A stretch of 64,000 bases of DNA from Pseudomonas sp. PDM15 (GCF_014851565.1 NZ_JACVAA010000003.1:186001-250000); one strand, 5' to 3'; positions 1 to 9,336 are shown, counted from the first letter of the stretch. The notes: a model not told the origin generated them from the letters alone. Program-made: numbers and translations.

Positions 1-453
1 GAGGGCGAGGGCTACCGCATCGCCCTGAGCAACCTGGAAGGCGGGCGCATCGGCATCGCCGCGCAGTCGGTGGGCATGGCCCGTGCCGCGTTCGAGGCAG
101 CGCGTGACTACGCCCATGAGCGGCAAACCTTCGGCAAACCGATCATCGAACACCAGGCCGTGGCCTTCCGCCTGGCCGATATGGCCACGCAGATCGCCGT
201 GGCGCGGCAGATGGTGCATCACGCCGCCAGCCTGCGCGAATCCGGCCAGCCGTGCCTGACCGAGGCCTCGATGGCCAAGTTGTTCGCCTCGGAGATGGCC
301 GAGAAGGTCTGCTCGGCGGCCATCCAGACCCTGGGCGGCTACGGCTACCTGAAGGACTTTCCGGTGGAGCGCATCTACCGCGATGTGCGGGTGTGCCAGA
401 TCTACGAAGGCACCAGCGATGTGCAGCGCATGGTGATCGCGCGCAGCTTGTAA
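1..453 (+). CDS. Acyl-CoA dehydrogenase, C-terminal part (5' end outside window)
   Basis: The frame is open from base 1, so the gene begins upstream of the window. The visible 150 residues are the C-terminal helical domain of an acyl-CoA dehydrogenase, the FAD enzyme that introduces the alpha-beta double bond into acyl-CoA thioesters. The end carries the family signature [12 protein letters not shown] followed by [14 protein letters not shown], where the Glu of YEGTS sits at the usual catalytic-base position. Another family member lies at 1628-2857 beyond a LysR gene, so both may belong to one fatty-acid or branched-chain acyl-CoA catabolic locus; the substrate cannot be told. Confidence 0.93.
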   Translation, partial: EGEGYRIALSNLEGGRIGIAAQSVGMARAAFEAARDYAHERQTFGKPIIEHQAVAFRLADMATQIAVARQMVHHAASLRESGQPCLTEASMAKLFASEMAEKVCSAAIQTLGGYGYLKDFPVERIYRDVRVCQIYEGTSDVQRMVIARSL

Positions 454-537
454 CGACTACTCCCCTTTGCGCTGGGCAGACTCGTTCCGCCTCCGACCAG
501 CTGGCCGGTTCCCTCGAAGGCGCCGTTTATTCGTGAA

Positions 538-565
538 GAAGGGGCCATTCGGCCCCTTCGTTTTT
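538..565 (+). terminator. Rho-independent terminator after acyl-CoA dehydrogenase gene
   Basis: A perfect 9-bp stem (GAAGGGGCC / GGCCCCTTC) with an ATTC loop is followed by GTTTTT. It lies 85 bp after the stop of the first gene and its T-run touches the stop codon of the convergent LysR gene. Confidence 0.85.
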
Positions 566-1494
566 CAGGCCTGTTCGGCGGCCTTCTTCTCCTGGACACC
601 GATCTGCTGGGCCAGCTCGATCAGCTGCTCGCGCATCCAGCGGTTGGCGGGGTCCTGGTCGGTGCTCTCGTGCCAGTAAAGGTGGGTTTCCAGGGCCGGC
701 ACGTCGCTCACCGGCAGCTCCACGTAATGCAGATTGTGGCGACGGGCGAAGCGCTCCGGCACGGTCATCGCCATGTCGGTGTTGTGCAGCACGGTGGAAG
801 CCATCAGGTAATGCTGCGAGCGCAGGGCGACCTTGCGTTGCAGGCCCATCTTGCCCAGCGACAGGTCGATGTAGCCGAGGCCGCTGCGGCGGCTGGAGAT
901 CTGGATATGGGTCAGCGACAGGTATTCGTCCAGGCTGATCTTGTCCTTGGCCAGCGCATGGCCGGGGCGCAGGGCGCAGACGTAGCGGTCTTCCATCAGC
1001 TTGACGTGGCGCACCTGCGGGTCGGTGTTGAGTACCGCGTCCACGGCGAAGTCCAGGCGGCCGGCGGCCAGTTCCTTGGTGGTCTCGCGGCGCTTGGACT
1101 GGAAGCTCTCGATCTGCACCGCCGGGGCCAGGCGGCGCAGGCGCTGGAACAGCGCAGGCAGCAGGATCTGCTCGGAGAGGTCGGTCATGCTGATGCGGTA
1201 GGTCTTGTTCGCCTGCTTGGCGTCGAAGGTGCGGCTTTCCTGCACCGATACGCGCAGCAGCTGCAGCGCGTTGCGCACCGGACCGATGATGTTCTGCGCC
1301 ATCGGCGTGGGCACCATGCCCTGGGCGGTACGCACGAACAGCGGGTCGTTGAAGGTCTCGCGCAGGCGGGCCAGGGCGTTGGAAACGGCGGGCTGGGTGA
1401 TGCCGACGATCTGCCCGGCGCGGGTCAGGTTGGCCTCGGTATAGATGGCATCGAAGACGATGAAGAGGTTGAGGTCTACCTTGTTCAAGTTCAT
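565..1494 (-). CDS. LysR-family transcriptional regulator
   Basis: A 309-residue protein of normal LysR length. Residues 1-65 form the winged helix-turn-helix (VDLNLFIVFDAIY, GITQPAVSNALARLR), followed by the periplasmic-binding-protein-like effector domain. The N-terminus resembles the NodD/LeuO-type branch of LysR proteins. The gene is divergent from the acyl-CoA dehydrogenase at 1628 with about 130 bp between the two starts, the standard arrangement for a LysR regulator and its target; control of that gene is an inference and the effector is unknown. Confidence 0.92.
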   Translation of the reverse strand: MNLNKVDLNLFIVFDAIYTEANLTRAGQIVGITQPAVSNALARLRETFNDPLFVRTAQGMVPTPMAQNIIGPVRNALQLLRVSVQESRTFDAKQANKTYRISMTDLSEQILLPALFQRLRRLAPAVQIESFQSKRRETTKELAAGRLDFAVDAVLNTDPQVRHVKLMEDRYVCALRPGHALAKDKISLDEYLSLTHIQISSRRSGLGYIDLSLGKMGLQRKVALRSQHYLMASTVLHNTDMAMTVPERFARRHNLHYVELPVSDVPALETHLYWHESTDQDPANRWMREQLIELAQQIGVQEKKAAEQA

Positions 1495-1627
1495 GGTCTC
1501 TCTCCGCGGGATCGAGCCTCATCATATATTGCTTATGAATGTTGATAAGGCAGGAAAATAGCTTAGATAAATCGTGGGTGCTGTTCTAGCATCATTTCCA
1601 CATCGAAGCCAACCACAAGGTGTCCCC

Positions 1628-2857
1628 ATGGATTTCGCCTACTCCCCCAAGGTCCAGGAACTGCGTGAGCGCGTCACCGCGTTCATGGAAGCCCACGTCT
1701 ACCCGAACGAAGCCGTGTTCGAGCAACAGGTCAACGAAGGCGACCGCTGGCAGCCGACCGTGATCATGGAAGAGCTCAAGGCCAAGGCTAAGGCCGAGGG
1801 ACTGTGGAACCTGTTCCTGCCGGAGTCCGAGTACGGCGCCGGCCTGACCAACATGGAATACGCGCCGCTGGCCGAGATCATGGGCCGTTCGCTGATGGGC
1901 TCCGAGCCGTTCAACTGCTCCGCGCCGGACACCGGCAACATGGAGACCCTGGTGCGCTACGCCACCGAGGCGCAGAAGAAGCAGTGGCTGGAGCCGCTGC
2001 TGGCCGGCGAAATCCGTTCCGCCTTCGCCATGACCGAACCGGGCGTGGCTTCCTCTGACGCCACCAACATGCAGGCCAACGCCGTGCGTGATGGCGACGA
2101 GTGGGTGATCAACGGCCGCAAGTGGTGGACTTCCGGCGCCTGCGACCCGCGCTGCAAGATCATGATCTTCATGGGCCTGACCAACCCGGACGCGCCGCGC
2201 CACCAGCAGCACTCGATGATCCTGGTGCCGAGCGACACCCCCGGCGTGAAGATCCTCCGCCCGCTGCCGGTGTTCGGCTACGACGATGCTCCGCACGGCC
2301 ATGCCGAAGTGGTGTTCGAGAACGTGCGCGTGCCGTATGAGAACGTGCTGCTCGGCGAGGGGCGCGGCTTCGAGATCGCCCAGGGTCGCCTCGGCCCAGG
2401 CCGGATCCACCACTGCATGCGCTCCATCGGCATGGCCGAGCGTGCGCTGGAACTGATGTGCAAGCGCGCCGTCAGCCGCACCGCCTTCGGCAAGCCGCTG
2501 GCCCGCCTGGGTGGCAACATCGATCACATCGCCAACTCGCGCATCGAGATCAACCAGGCCCGCCTGTTGACCCTCAACGCCGCGTACATGATGGACACCG
2601 TGGGCAACAAGGTGGCGCAGAGCGAGATCGCCCAGATCAAGGTGGTGGCGCCCAACGTCGCCCTCAACGTGATCGACCGTGCCATCCAGATCCACGGCGG
2701 CGCCGGTGTTTCCAACGACACCCCGCTGGCCTACTTCTACGCCATGCAGCGCACCCTGCGCCTGGCCGACGGCCCGGACGAAGTGCACCGCGCCGCCATC
2801 GGCAAGTTCGAAGTGGGCAAGTACGTGCCGCGTGAGGCGATGAAAGCCAGCCGCTGA
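1628..2857 (+). CDS. Acyl-CoA dehydrogenase family protein
   Basis: A 409-residue FAD-dependent acyl-CoA dehydrogenase. The frame is open from 1574, but the start [12 protein letters not shown] at 1628 has an AAGG Shine-Dalgarno 7-8 bases upstream and matches family N-termini. Visible signatures are [16 protein letters not shown] (FAD/substrate loop), [17 protein letters not shown] and [16 protein letters not shown] near the C-terminus. The ending [16 protein letters not shown] places it nearer the ACAD10/11-like branch than the classical short-chain enzymes. It is transcribed away from the LysR gene and followed by a terminator. The substrate is not determinable. Confidence 0.94.
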   Translation: MDFAYSPKVQELRERVTAFMEAHVYPNEAVFEQQVNEGDRWQPTVIMEELKAKAKAEGLWNLFLPESEYGAGLTNMEYAPLAEIMGRSLMGSEPFNCSAPDTGNMETLVRYATEAQKKQWLEPLLAGEIRSAFAMTEPGVASSDATNMQANAVRDGDEWVINGRKWWTSGACDPRCKIMIFMGLTNPDAPRHQQHSMILVPSDTPGVKILRPLPVFGYDDAPHGHAEVVFENVRVPYENVLLGEGRGFEIAQGRLGPGRIHHCMRSIGMAERALELMCKRAVSRTAFGKPLARLGGNIDHIANSRIEINQARLLTLNAAYMMDTVGNKVAQSEIAQIKVVAPNVALNVIDRAIQIHGGAGVSNDTPLAYFYAMQRTLRLADGPDEVHRAAIGKFEVGKYVPREAMKASR

Positions 2858-2878
2858 TTGGTAGCTGCTGCAATGCAC

Positions 2879-2908
2879 AAGGCCCGCGTAAAGCGGGCCT
2901 TGTCTTTT
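2879..2908 (+). terminator. Rho-independent terminator after acyl-CoA dehydrogenase
   Basis: A perfect 9-bp stem AAGGCCCGC / GCGGGCCTT with a 5-base loop, followed by GTCTTTT. It lies 21 bp after the stop codon. Confidence 0.85.
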
Positions 2909-2924
2909 GTGCGTGGTGTAGTGC

Positions 2925-3110
2925 CTACGGCTGCTCCTGGTTACCGTCGTCGCGCAGCTGTTGGCGCAACCAGCTGAAGCGCTGGTGCAGCTGGGCGGCG
3001 AAGGTGCGCGCCGCCAGTTCCTCATGGAAGGTCAGGGTCCTGCGCCCCAGGCATACCAGCCACAGGGTGCGGCCTTTGCTTTCACGCAGCTCGATTCGCA
3101 CATCAGGCAT
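2925..3110 (-). CDS. Small conserved-type hypothetical protein
   Basis: A 61-residue basic protein with no signal peptide or membrane segment (N-terminus MPDVRIELRESKGRTLWLVC, then a helical stretch with QLHQRFSWLRQQ). Its start overlaps the end of the upstream TerC-family gene by 8 bp, so the two are almost certainly co-transcribed and translationally coupled. I do not recognise its function. Confidence 0.7.
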   Translation of the reverse strand: MPDVRIELRESKGRTLWLVCLGRRTLTFHEELAARTFAAQLHQRFSWLRQQLRDDGNQEQP

Positions 3111-4095
3111 CAGGCCCGGTCTCCTGGTTGCGGGTCTTCAGCAACGACAGCAGCACACCGCCGGCCAACAGGCCAAAGGTTACGCCGAGCGAGAGCAGGG
3201 CGGGAATCTTGCCGATAAAGCCGTGCAGGAAGATCTTGCCACCGATGAAGATCAGTACCAGCGCCAGGGCGTATTTGAGGTAGACGAAGCGGTGCATCAG
3301 CGCCGCCAGGGCGAAGTACAGCGAGCGCAGGCCGAGGATGGCGAAGATGTTCGAGGTGTAGACGATGAACGGGTCCTGGGTGATGGCGAACACCGCCGGC
3401 ACGCTGTCCACGGCGAACACCAGGTCGGCCAGCTCGATCAGCACCAGGGCGAGGAACAGCGGTGTGGCGTAGAGCAGGTGCTGGCTGGCGCCCTCCGGGC
3501 GCTTGCGGATGAAGAAATGGCCGGCGTGCAACTCGTCGGTGACCCGCATATGCCGACGAAGGAAACGCAGCATGGGGTTCTGCGACAGGTCGGGATGCTG
3601 CTCCTCGCGGCTGAACATCATCTTCACCCCGGTGAACAGCAGGAAGGCGCCGAAGATGTAGAGGATCCAGTCGAACTCCTTCACCAGCGCCGTGCCCAGG
3701 CCGATCATGATCGCCCGCAGCACGATCACCCCGATGATCCCCCAGAACAGCACCCGGTGCTGGTAGCGCCGGGGGATGCCGAAGAAGCCGAAGATCATCG
3801 CCATGACGAACACGTTGTCCATCGACAGCGATTGCTCGACCAGGAAACCGGTGTAGAACTCCAGCGCGCTCTGCGCGCCCAGCTCGTGCCAGACCCAGAG
3901 GCCGAACAGTACGCCGACGCTGAAGTAGCCGCTGTACAGCAGCAGGCTCTCGCGCATCTCGATCTCGTGCTGGTCGCGATGGAGGATGCCCAGGTCCAGC
4001 ACCAGCAGGGCGACGACGATGCCGAGGAAGCTCAGCCACAGCCAGGTGGCGGTGCCGAGCAAGGGGGTATTGAGGAATTCGAGTAGCTGGCCCAT
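3103..4095 (-). CDS. TerC/Alx-family integral membrane protein
   Basis: A 330-residue polytopic protein of the TerC family, with about nine hydrophobic segments and the conserved acidic membrane motifs FYTGFLVEQSLSMDNVFVMAMIF and ADLVFAVDSVPAVFAIT. Relatives such as E. coli Alx export manganese from the cytoplasm and are induced by Mn or alkaline pH through an RNA element; others were first named for tellurite resistance. The start has an unusually strong GGAGGGG Shine-Dalgarno that can pair with an upstream anti-sequence (see leader at 4096-4176). A 61-residue downstream gene overlaps its stop. Family membership is certain; the metal is inferred. Confidence 0.93.
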   Translation of the reverse strand: MGQLLEFLNTPLLGTATWLWLSFLGIVVALLVLDLGILHRDQHEIEMRESLLLYSGYFSVGVLFGLWVWHELGAQSALEFYTGFLVEQSLSMDNVFVMAMIFGFFGIPRRYQHRVLFWGIIGVIVLRAIMIGLGTALVKEFDWILYIFGAFLLFTGVKMMFSREEQHPDLSQNPMLRFLRRHMRVTDELHAGHFFIRKRPEGASQHLLYATPLFLALVLIELADLVFAVDSVPAVFAITQDPFIVYTSNIFAILGLRSLYFALAALMHRFVYLKYALALVLIFIGGKIFLHGFIGKIPALLSLGVTFGLLAGGVLLSLLKTRNQETGPDA

Positions 4096-4176
4096 CGGCC
4101 CCTCCGTCGCTGTCAGTCAGACAGTGACTCCGACATCGCGGCGAGGGTTCGCCGCCAGAGGGGCCCGGCGTCACTG
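4096..4176 (-). promoter_or_regulatory. Structured leader that can hide the TerC Shine-Dalgarno
   Basis: Read on the minus strand, the leader contains three perfect pairings. CAGTGAC (4176-4170) pairs with GTCACTG (4128-4122). TCGCCGC-type 7-bp arms at 4138-4144 and 4149-4155 close a GGGT loop. GGCCCCTC (4165-4158) pairs with GAGGGGCC (4104-4097), which contains the Shine-Dalgarno. The outer stem encloses the anti-Shine-Dalgarno while the Shine-Dalgarno lies outside it, so the two pairings form either a pseudoknot or mutually exclusive folds. This is the usual logic of a translational riboswitch. I did not recognise the yybP-ykoY Mn-riboswitch consensus. Confidence 0.5.
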
Positions 4177-4261
4177 AAGGCTGCGCGTGCAGCCGTCAGG
4201 AACAAGGCTAGAGCGGGTGGCGTGGTCCGGCAAATCGCCGAACGTTACAGGCGGTTGCGGC

Positions 4262-5626
4262 CTAGTAGACCCAGACCTCGACGCGGCGGTTCTTCAGGCG
4301 CCCGTCGTCAGCGCTGTTGGCCGCCACCGGCATCTGCTCGCCGAGGCCGGTGATCTCGCGGAAGATCACGCCGCCCTTGGACAGGTCGCGGCGCACGGCC
4401 ATGGCGCGCAGCTTGGACAGCAGGGCGGCGCGCTGCGGGTCGCTCTTGGCGTCGCCGAAGCCGACCAGTACCACCTTCTGGCGTAGCTTGTCGTTGGCCT
4501 TGAGGTAGTCCAGCAGTCGGGCGATGTCGCGTTGCGCCTTGTTGTCCAGCTCGGCGCTGCCTTCCTGGAAGCGGAAGTTGACCGACAGGCGCTGGGCCTC
4601 GTCAGCCAGCTTGCGGTAGTCCGCCGGCATCTGCGCCGAGGCCTCGACCTTAACCGCCTGCACGGTCTGGGGGATGAAGCCGGTCTTGGCCACGATGGCC
4701 TGGCCGGCCGGGCTGTGGGCGAACTGCACCAGCGACTGCACCCACTCGTTGGTGGTGCCGGGCGGGTTGTACAGGAACAGCCGGCGCGACAGCGGATAGT
4801 CCTCGGTGGCGATCAGCGTGGTGCTCGGCAGCATCGGCTGCGATTCACCGTCGGCTATCGCCAGCGGTTTGCTCTGCCGCACGTAGGGCAGGCCGATGAA
4901 GCCAATGCCGCCGGGATCCTGGCTGACGCCGTCGGACAGCTGGTCGCTGGACTCGAAGCGCTTGGCCGCGCCACCCAGGCTCTTGCCGTGGGCGGCCAGG
5001 ACCAGCTCCTTGAAGGTATCGAAGGTGCCCGACTTGTCGTCGCGGGCGTAGAGCTGGATCGCCCCGGGGTTGCCACCCAATGCGCTCCAGTCCTTGATCT
5101 CGCCGGCGAACACGGCCGCCAGCTGTTCGGTGGTCAGGGCGCTGACCGGGTTGCCCGGATGGACGATGATGGCCAGGCCATCGATGGCGATCACCTGTTC
5201 GGCGTTGCCGCCGCGCATATCGCCCAGGGGTTGCAAAGCCGTGGCCTCGGCATCCTTGATCGGCCGCGAGGAGGCGGCCAGGTCGGCGCTGCCTTCCTGC
5301 AGGGCGACGAAGCCGGTGCCCGAACCGTGGGCCGCCACGTTCACCTGCAGGGTACGGCCCAGTTTGTCCTCGGCCAACACGCGCTGCTCGTTTTCCGCGC
5401 CTTTTTCGATGCGTACGTTGGCAAAGCCCTGGCTCTCGTACAGGCCGCTGACCAGTGCCGGGCCAAGCTTGGCGCCGATGGTGTTGGAGCCCTGGATGCG
5501 CATCAGGGTGGTGCCGTCGGCGGCGAAGACCGACCAGGGCAGGGCGTAGCAGATGAAGCCGAGGAACAGCCATGCGTAGACATGGCCGAGGTTGTGCCGA
5601 TCACTGACTGGCAGGGCGCGCGACAT
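4262..5626 (-). CDS. PstS-like phosphate-binding domain fused to OmpA peptidoglycan-binding domain
   Basis: A 454-residue exported protein with an N-terminal hydrophobic signal segment (about residues 17-36, ending SVFAA). Residues about 40-320 are a PstS-type periplasmic binding domain (IQGSNTIG, AAHGSGTGFVALQ, DDKSGTFDTFKEL, DPGGIGFIGLPYV). Residues about 340-454 are an OmpA-like domain (NFRFQEGSAELDN, VVLVGFGDAKSDP, RLKNRRVEVWV). Ordinary PstS lacks the OmpA part, so the protein probably binds phosphate while anchored to peptidoglycan. No pst transporter genes adjoin it. A well-formed Pho box at 5681-5698 indicates PhoB control under phosphate starvation. Confidence 0.9.
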   Translation of the reverse strand: MSRALPVSDRHNLGHVYAWLFLGFICYALPWSVFAADGTTLMRIQGSNTIGAKLGPALVSGLYESQGFANVRIEKGAENEQRVLAEDKLGRTLQVNVAAHGSGTGFVALQEGSADLAASSRPIKDAEATALQPLGDMRGGNAEQVIAIDGLAIIVHPGNPVSALTTEQLAAVFAGEIKDWSALGGNPGAIQLYARDDKSGTFDTFKELVLAAHGKSLGGAAKRFESSDQLSDGVSQDPGGIGFIGLPYVRQSKPLAIADGESQPMLPSTTLIATEDYPLSRRLFLYNPPGTTNEWVQSLVQFAHSPAGQAIVAKTGFIPQTVQAVKVEASAQMPADYRKLADEAQRLSVNFRFQEGSAELDNKAQRDIARLLDYLKANDKLRQKVVLVGFGDAKSDPQRAALLSKLRAMAVRRDLSKGGVIFREITGLGEQMPVAANSADDGRLKNRRVEVWVY

Positions 5627-5664
5627 GTAGCAGACACCTTCTAGGGGGCTGGGAAAGTGCGCGC

Positions 5665-5698
5665 AGAATAAGTCGGTTAAGTTGCAGTCAGGTTACAG
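5665..5698 (-). promoter_or_regulatory. Pho box and -10 element of the phosphate-binding/OmpA gene
   Basis: On the minus strand CTGTAAC (5698-5692), a 4-base spacer CTGA and CTGCAAC (5687-5681) form two 7-bp half-sites at 11-bp periodicity, the PhoB box layout. Ten bases further on is TATTCT (5670-5665), a good -10, which places the second half-site where a -35 would lie. The start codon is about 40 bp downstream. Confidence 0.8.
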
Positions 5699-5727
5699 TG
5701 CGCCGCTCTGGCATGCGGGCTAGGCAT

Positions 5728-5752
5728 AAAAAAGGCCACCTTGCGGGTGGCC
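5728..5752 (-). terminator. Rho-independent terminator after xthA
   Basis: On the minus strand AGGCCACC / GGTGGCCT form a stem with a short loop, followed by a run of six T residues (A-run at 5728-5733 on the plus strand). It lies about 20 bp after the xthA stop codon. Confidence 0.85.
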
Positions 5753-5770
5753 TGGTTCGGGCTCTGCGGA

Positions 5771-6583
5771 TCAGCTCAGCTCCAGCCAGATCGGCGCGTG
5801 GTCCGAGGGCTTTTCCATGCCGCGCAGGTCGTAATCGATGCCACCATCCTTGAAGCGCGCCTGCAGGGCGGCGGTGGCCAGGATCACGTCGATGCGCAGG
5901 CCGCGCTTGGGTTCGTCCTCGAAGCCGCGGCTGCGGTAGTCGAACCAGCTGAAGCGATCATTCACCGCCGGGTTGAGGTGGCGGAAGCTGTCCGTCAGGC
6001 CCCAGCCCTTGAGGGTGGCCAGCCACTCGCGCTCTTCCGGCAGGAAGCTGCACTTGCCGGTCTTCAGCCAGCGCAGGCGATTGGGCTCGCCGATGCCGAT
6101 GTCGATGTCTTCCGGGGAGATATTGATGTCGCCCATCACCACCAGCGCCTGGCTCGGGTCGAAGCGCTCCACCAGCAGTTGCTGCAGGTCGGTATAGAAG
6201 CGCTGCTTGGCCGGGAATTTCACCGGATGGTCGCGGCTCTCGCCCTGGGGGAAGTAGCCGTTCATCACCGTCACCGGGTTGCCGTGCTGGTCGGTGAAGG
6301 TGCCATAGATGAAGCGGCGCTGGGATTCCTCGCCATCGTTGGGGAAGCCCTTGTGCAGCTCCAGCGGCGCCTGGCGCGAGAGCAGGGCGACGCCGTAGTG
6401 GCCCTTCTGGCCGTGGTAGTGCACGTGGTAGCCGAGCTGGCGGATCTCCGCTTCGGGGAACTGGTCGTCGGAGACCTTGGTTTCCTGCAGGCCGATCACG
6501 TCCGGCTGGTGTTTCTCGATCAGCGCCTGCAGCTGGTGCGGGCGGGCGCGCAGGCCGTTGATATTGAAGGAAACGATCTTCAT
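5771..6583 (-). CDS. xthA: Exodeoxyribonuclease III
   Basis: A 270-residue member of the exonuclease III/AP-endonuclease family, normal length. It hydrolyses the phosphodiester 5' to abasic sites and removes 3' blocking groups in base-excision repair. Catalytic motifs are all present: NINGLRAR at 8-14, LQETK with metal-binding Glu34, the Tyr motif [18 protein letters not shown], and PSDHAP with the terminal Asp261-His262 pair. It stands alone with its own terminator. Confidence 0.96.
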   Translation of the reverse strand: MKIVSFNINGLRARPHQLQALIEKHQPDVIGLQETKVSDDQFPEAEIRQLGYHVHYHGQKGHYGVALLSRQAPLELHKGFPNDGEESQRRFIYGTFTDQHGNPVTVMNGYFPQGESRDHPVKFPAKQRFYTDLQQLLVERFDPSQALVVMGDINISPEDIDIGIGEPNRLRWLKTGKCSFLPEEREWLATLKGWGLTDSFRHLNPAVNDRFSWFDYRSRGFEDEPKRGLRIDVILATAALQARFKDGGIDYDLRGMEKPSDHAPIWLELS

Positions 6584-6730
6584 GGAGGGCTACCGGCAGG
6601 GAAAACCGCGATGCTAGCCCAGCTCCCGCGCGGCGGCCAGCGTCTGGCGAGGGTGGGGCGGCGGTGCTACCTTGGCTGGCGACCCGTCGGATGCATAACA
6701 ACAAGAAACTCCCAACAAGAGGTCAGCCTG

Positions 6731-7372
6731 ATGCCCCACCGTACCGCCGAAGTCCGCCTGCTCGATCATGGCTACAGCCGCGAGGCCCGCTCGTTGCTGT
6801 ATCACGCCTACCGCCACGACCCGACCTTCGCCTACCTGTTCGAAAGTGAGCGCCCAGGCTTCGACCAGCGCGTGCGCGCCACGGTGCGCGAGCTGGTGCA
6901 GCAGCATTTCGCCGAAGATCTGCCGGCCATCGGCCTGCTCATCGAGGAACGCCTGGTGGGCATCGCGCTGATCGCGCCGCCGATCCGCCGGCTGGGCATC
7001 ACCGAGAGCTGGGGCTGGCGCCTGCGCATGCTGATGACCACCGGCTTCCGCTGCACCAAGCGCTATCTGGAATACCACGATGCAGTGCTCGCCTGCCTGC
7101 CGCCGGGGCCGTACCACGTGCTGCCGCTGCTTGGCGTGCACCCGCAGTTCCAGGGGCAGAAGCTCGGCGAGCAACTGCTCGCTGCGCTGCATGAATGGTG
7201 CGCCGAGGATGCCGGCTCGCAAGGCGTGGTGCTGGATACCGGCAACCCCCACTACTTGGAGTTCTACAAGCGCCAGGGCTACGAAGAAATCGGCGAAGTC
7301 GCGGTCGGGCCGATCCGCGAGCATGTATTCTTCCACCCCAATCCGCAGCCCGCGCAGCAGGCTGCCGGCTGA
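6731..7372 (+). CDS. GNAT-family N-acetyltransferase
   Basis: A 213-residue protein; the frame is open far upstream but MPHRTAEVRLLDHGYS at 6731 follows an AAGAGG ribosome site. The acetyl-CoA-binding motif A is visible as LLGVHPQFQGQKLGEQLLAAL, followed by VVLDTGNPHYLEFYKRQGYEEIGE, the typical GNAT beta4-alpha4-beta5 end. The target molecule is unknown. It is divergent from xthA. Its stop codon lies in a 10-bp perfect stem-loop. Confidence 0.85.
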   Translation: MPHRTAEVRLLDHGYSREARSLLYHAYRHDPTFAYLFESERPGFDQRVRATVRELVQQHFAEDLPAIGLLIEERLVGIALIAPPIRRLGITESWGWRLRMLMTTGFRCTKRYLEYHDAVLACLPPGPYHVLPLLGVHPQFQGQKLGEQLLAALHEWCAEDAGSQGVVLDTGNPHYLEFYKRQGYEEIGEVAVGPIREHVFFHPNPQPAQQAAG

Positions 7373-7395
7373 CACAGCGACCATTGCTGTGTCAG
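7369..7395. other. Perfect stem-loop over the GNAT stop codon
   Basis: CTGACACAGC / GCTGTGTCAG form a perfect 10-bp stem with a 7-base loop. There is no T-run, so this is not a canonical terminator. A second hairpin (GGCGCCC / GGGCGCC) follows at about 7413-7435 ahead of tpx. Confidence 0.5.
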
Positions 7396-7471
7396 TACCG
7401 GGCGGTCACACTGGCGCCCGTCTCCCCGCTGGGCGCCGAGACCCCGGCACAACACAAAGAAGGAACTCGCA

Positions 7472-7972
7472 ATGGCACAAGTAACCCTCAAGGGCAATCC
7501 GATCCAGGTCGAAGGCCAGCTGCCGCAGGCCGGCCAGCAGGCGCCGGCGTTCAAGCTGGTGGCCAAGGATCTGTCCGATGTCAGCCTCGCCAGCCTGGCC
7601 GGCAAGCGCAAGGTGCTGAACATCTTCCCGAGCGTGGACACCCCGACCTGCGCCACTTCGGTACGCAAGTTCAACGCCGAGGCCAGCAAGCTGGCGAATA
7701 CCGTGGTGCTGTGCATCTCCGCCGACCTGCCGTTCGCCCAGGCGCGCTTCTGCGGTGCCGAAGGCCTGGAGAACGTGATCAACCTGTCCACCATGCGCGG
7801 CGCCGAGTTCCTCAAGGACTACGGCGTGGCCATCGCCAACGGCCCGCTGGCCGGCGTCTCCGCCCGCGCCGTGGTGGTGCTAGACGAGCAGGACAAGGTG
7901 CTGCACAGCGAGCTGGTCGGCGAGATCGCCGATGAGCCCAACTACGCCGCCGCGATCGCCGTCCTGAAGTAA
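7472..7972 (+). CDS. tpx: Thiol peroxidase (Tpx)
   Basis: A 166-residue atypical 2-Cys peroxiredoxin that reduces organic and hydrogen peroxides using thioredoxin. The peroxidatic Cys60 lies in [12 protein letters not shown] and the resolving Cys94 in ARFCGAEGL; the 34-residue spacing matches Tpx. The ATG at 7472 follows AAGAAGGA. The gene is monocistronic with a strong terminator. Confidence 0.97.
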   Translation: MAQVTLKGNPIQVEGQLPQAGQQAPAFKLVAKDLSDVSLASLAGKRKVLNIFPSVDTPTCATSVRKFNAEASKLANTVVLCISADLPFAQARFCGAEGLENVINLSTMRGAEFLKDYGVAIANGPLAGVSARAVVVLDEQDKVLHSELVGEIADEPNYAAAIAVLK

Positions 7973-7986
7973 TTTCCGTGTGTCAC

Positions 7987-8020
7987 ACAACGGCCTGCCA
8001 TCTGCAGGCCGTTGTCGTTT
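7987..8020 (+). terminator. Rho-independent terminator after tpx
   Basis: A perfect 12-bp stem ACAACGGCCTGC / GCAGGCCGTTGT with a 5-base loop, followed by CGTTT, 15 bp after the tpx stop. Confidence 0.85.
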
Positions 8021-8133
8021 CTAAATTTCCAACTTCTTGTTACGTCTAAGAAGGGTAAAAAGGCGGTAAAGACCCTTTGCCTGGCTGCTGGGAGTACTTA
8101 TCGTTCACCCTCCCCAGGATAGTGATCTCGCAA

Positions 8134-9336
8134 ATGCCCGAATCCCGCCGTTTCCCCAGACTCTCTCGCCCCTGGCTGATCGCCCTGGCCGTACTGCTCG
8201 GCGTCGTGCTGGTGTGGTGGCTGCTGCCCGGCAAGCCGGAACAGAAGAAGGAGGGCAACAGCCCCTGGGAAGGCCCGGTGCCGGTGCGCCTGACCGAGGT
8301 TGGTAGCGGCGACTTCCATATTGAGCTCAAGGCCCTGGGCACCGTCACGGCGCTGAACACCGTCAATGTGCGCTCGCGGGTGGACGGCGAGCTGGTCAAG
8401 GTGTTCTTCGAGGAGGGTCAGTTGGTCAAGGCCGGCGACCTGCTGGCGCAGATCGACCCGCGCCCGTACCAGGTGGCGCTGCAACAGGCCGAAGGCACCC
8501 TGGCGCAGAACCAGGCGCAGCTGAAGAACGCCGAGATCGACCTGGCGCGCTACCAGGGCCTGTACGCCGAGGACAGCATTGCCAAGCAGACCCTGGATAC
8601 CCAGCAGGCGCTGGTCGGCCAGTACAAAGGCACGGTGAAGAGCAACCAGGCCGCTGTGGCCGATGCCCGCCTCAACCTCGACTTCACTCGGATTCGCGCG
8701 CCGATCGCCGGCCGCCTCGGGCTGCGCCAGGTGGACCTCGGCAATCTGGTGCGCAGCAGCGACACCACGCCGCTGGTGGTGATCACCCAGGTCGAGCCGA
8801 TCGCCGTCAACTTCACCCTGCCCGAGAAAGACCTGCCGCCAGTGCTGGCCAAGGTACGCAGCAACCAGAAGCTGCTGGTACAAGCCTGGGACCGTGGCGA
8901 GCAGCAGCTGCTGGCCGAGGGCGAGCTGCACAGCCTGGACAACCAGATCGACGTGGCTACCGGCACCGTCAAGCTCAAGGGCCGTTTCAGCAACGCCGGC
9001 GAGCAGCTGTTCCCCAACCAGTTCGTCAACGTGCGCCTGCGCGTGGAAACCCGCCAGCAGGCCACGCTGATCCCGTCCGCCGCCGTGCAGTTCGGTGCGC
9101 GCGGCACCTTCGTCTTCGTCCTCGGCGCCGATGACAAGGTGCAGCTGCGTGATATCAAGGTCGCTGCCAGCGACGGCGCCACCAGCCTGATCGATTCCGG
9201 CGTCAAGGTCGGCGAACGTCTGGTGCTGGAAGGCACCGACAAGCTCAAGGAAGGCAGCCAGGTGCAGGTGATCGGCAACGAGCCGGGCGCCCTGGCACAG
9301 CCGCAAGGCAAGGCCGCACAGAAGCAGGGCGCATGA
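8134..9336 (+). CDS. muxA: RND efflux periplasmic adaptor MuxA
   Basis: A 400-residue membrane-fusion protein linking inner-membrane pump and outer-membrane channel. An N-terminal anchor ([17 protein letters not shown]) precedes the lipoyl half-motif [34 protein letters not shown], a coiled-coil hairpin (about residues 105-180), the second lipoyl half ([19 protein letters not shown]) and beta-barrel. The open frame begins at 8077, but [10 protein letters not shown] at 8134 gives the usual short cytoplasmic lead. Followed by two RND pumps and one channel, the arrangement that defines MuxABC-OpmB/MdtABC. The stop overlaps muxB by 4 bp. Confidence 0.94.
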   Translation: MPESRRFPRLSRPWLIALAVLLGVVLVWWLLPGKPEQKKEGNSPWEGPVPVRLTEVGSGDFHIELKALGTVTALNTVNVRSRVDGELVKVFFEEGQLVKAGDLLAQIDPRPYQVALQQAEGTLAQNQAQLKNAEIDLARYQGLYAEDSIAKQTLDTQQALVGQYKGTVKSNQAAVADARLNLDFTRIRAPIAGRLGLRQVDLGNLVRSSDTTPLVVITQVEPIAVNFTLPEKDLPPVLAKVRSNQKLLVQAWDRGEQQLLAEGELHSLDNQIDVATGTVKLKGRFSNAGEQLFPNQFVNVRLRVETRQQATLIPSAAVQFGARGTFVFVLGADDKVQLRDIKVAASDGATSLIDSGVKVGERLVLEGTDKLKEGSQVQVIGNEPGALAQPQGKAAQKQGA

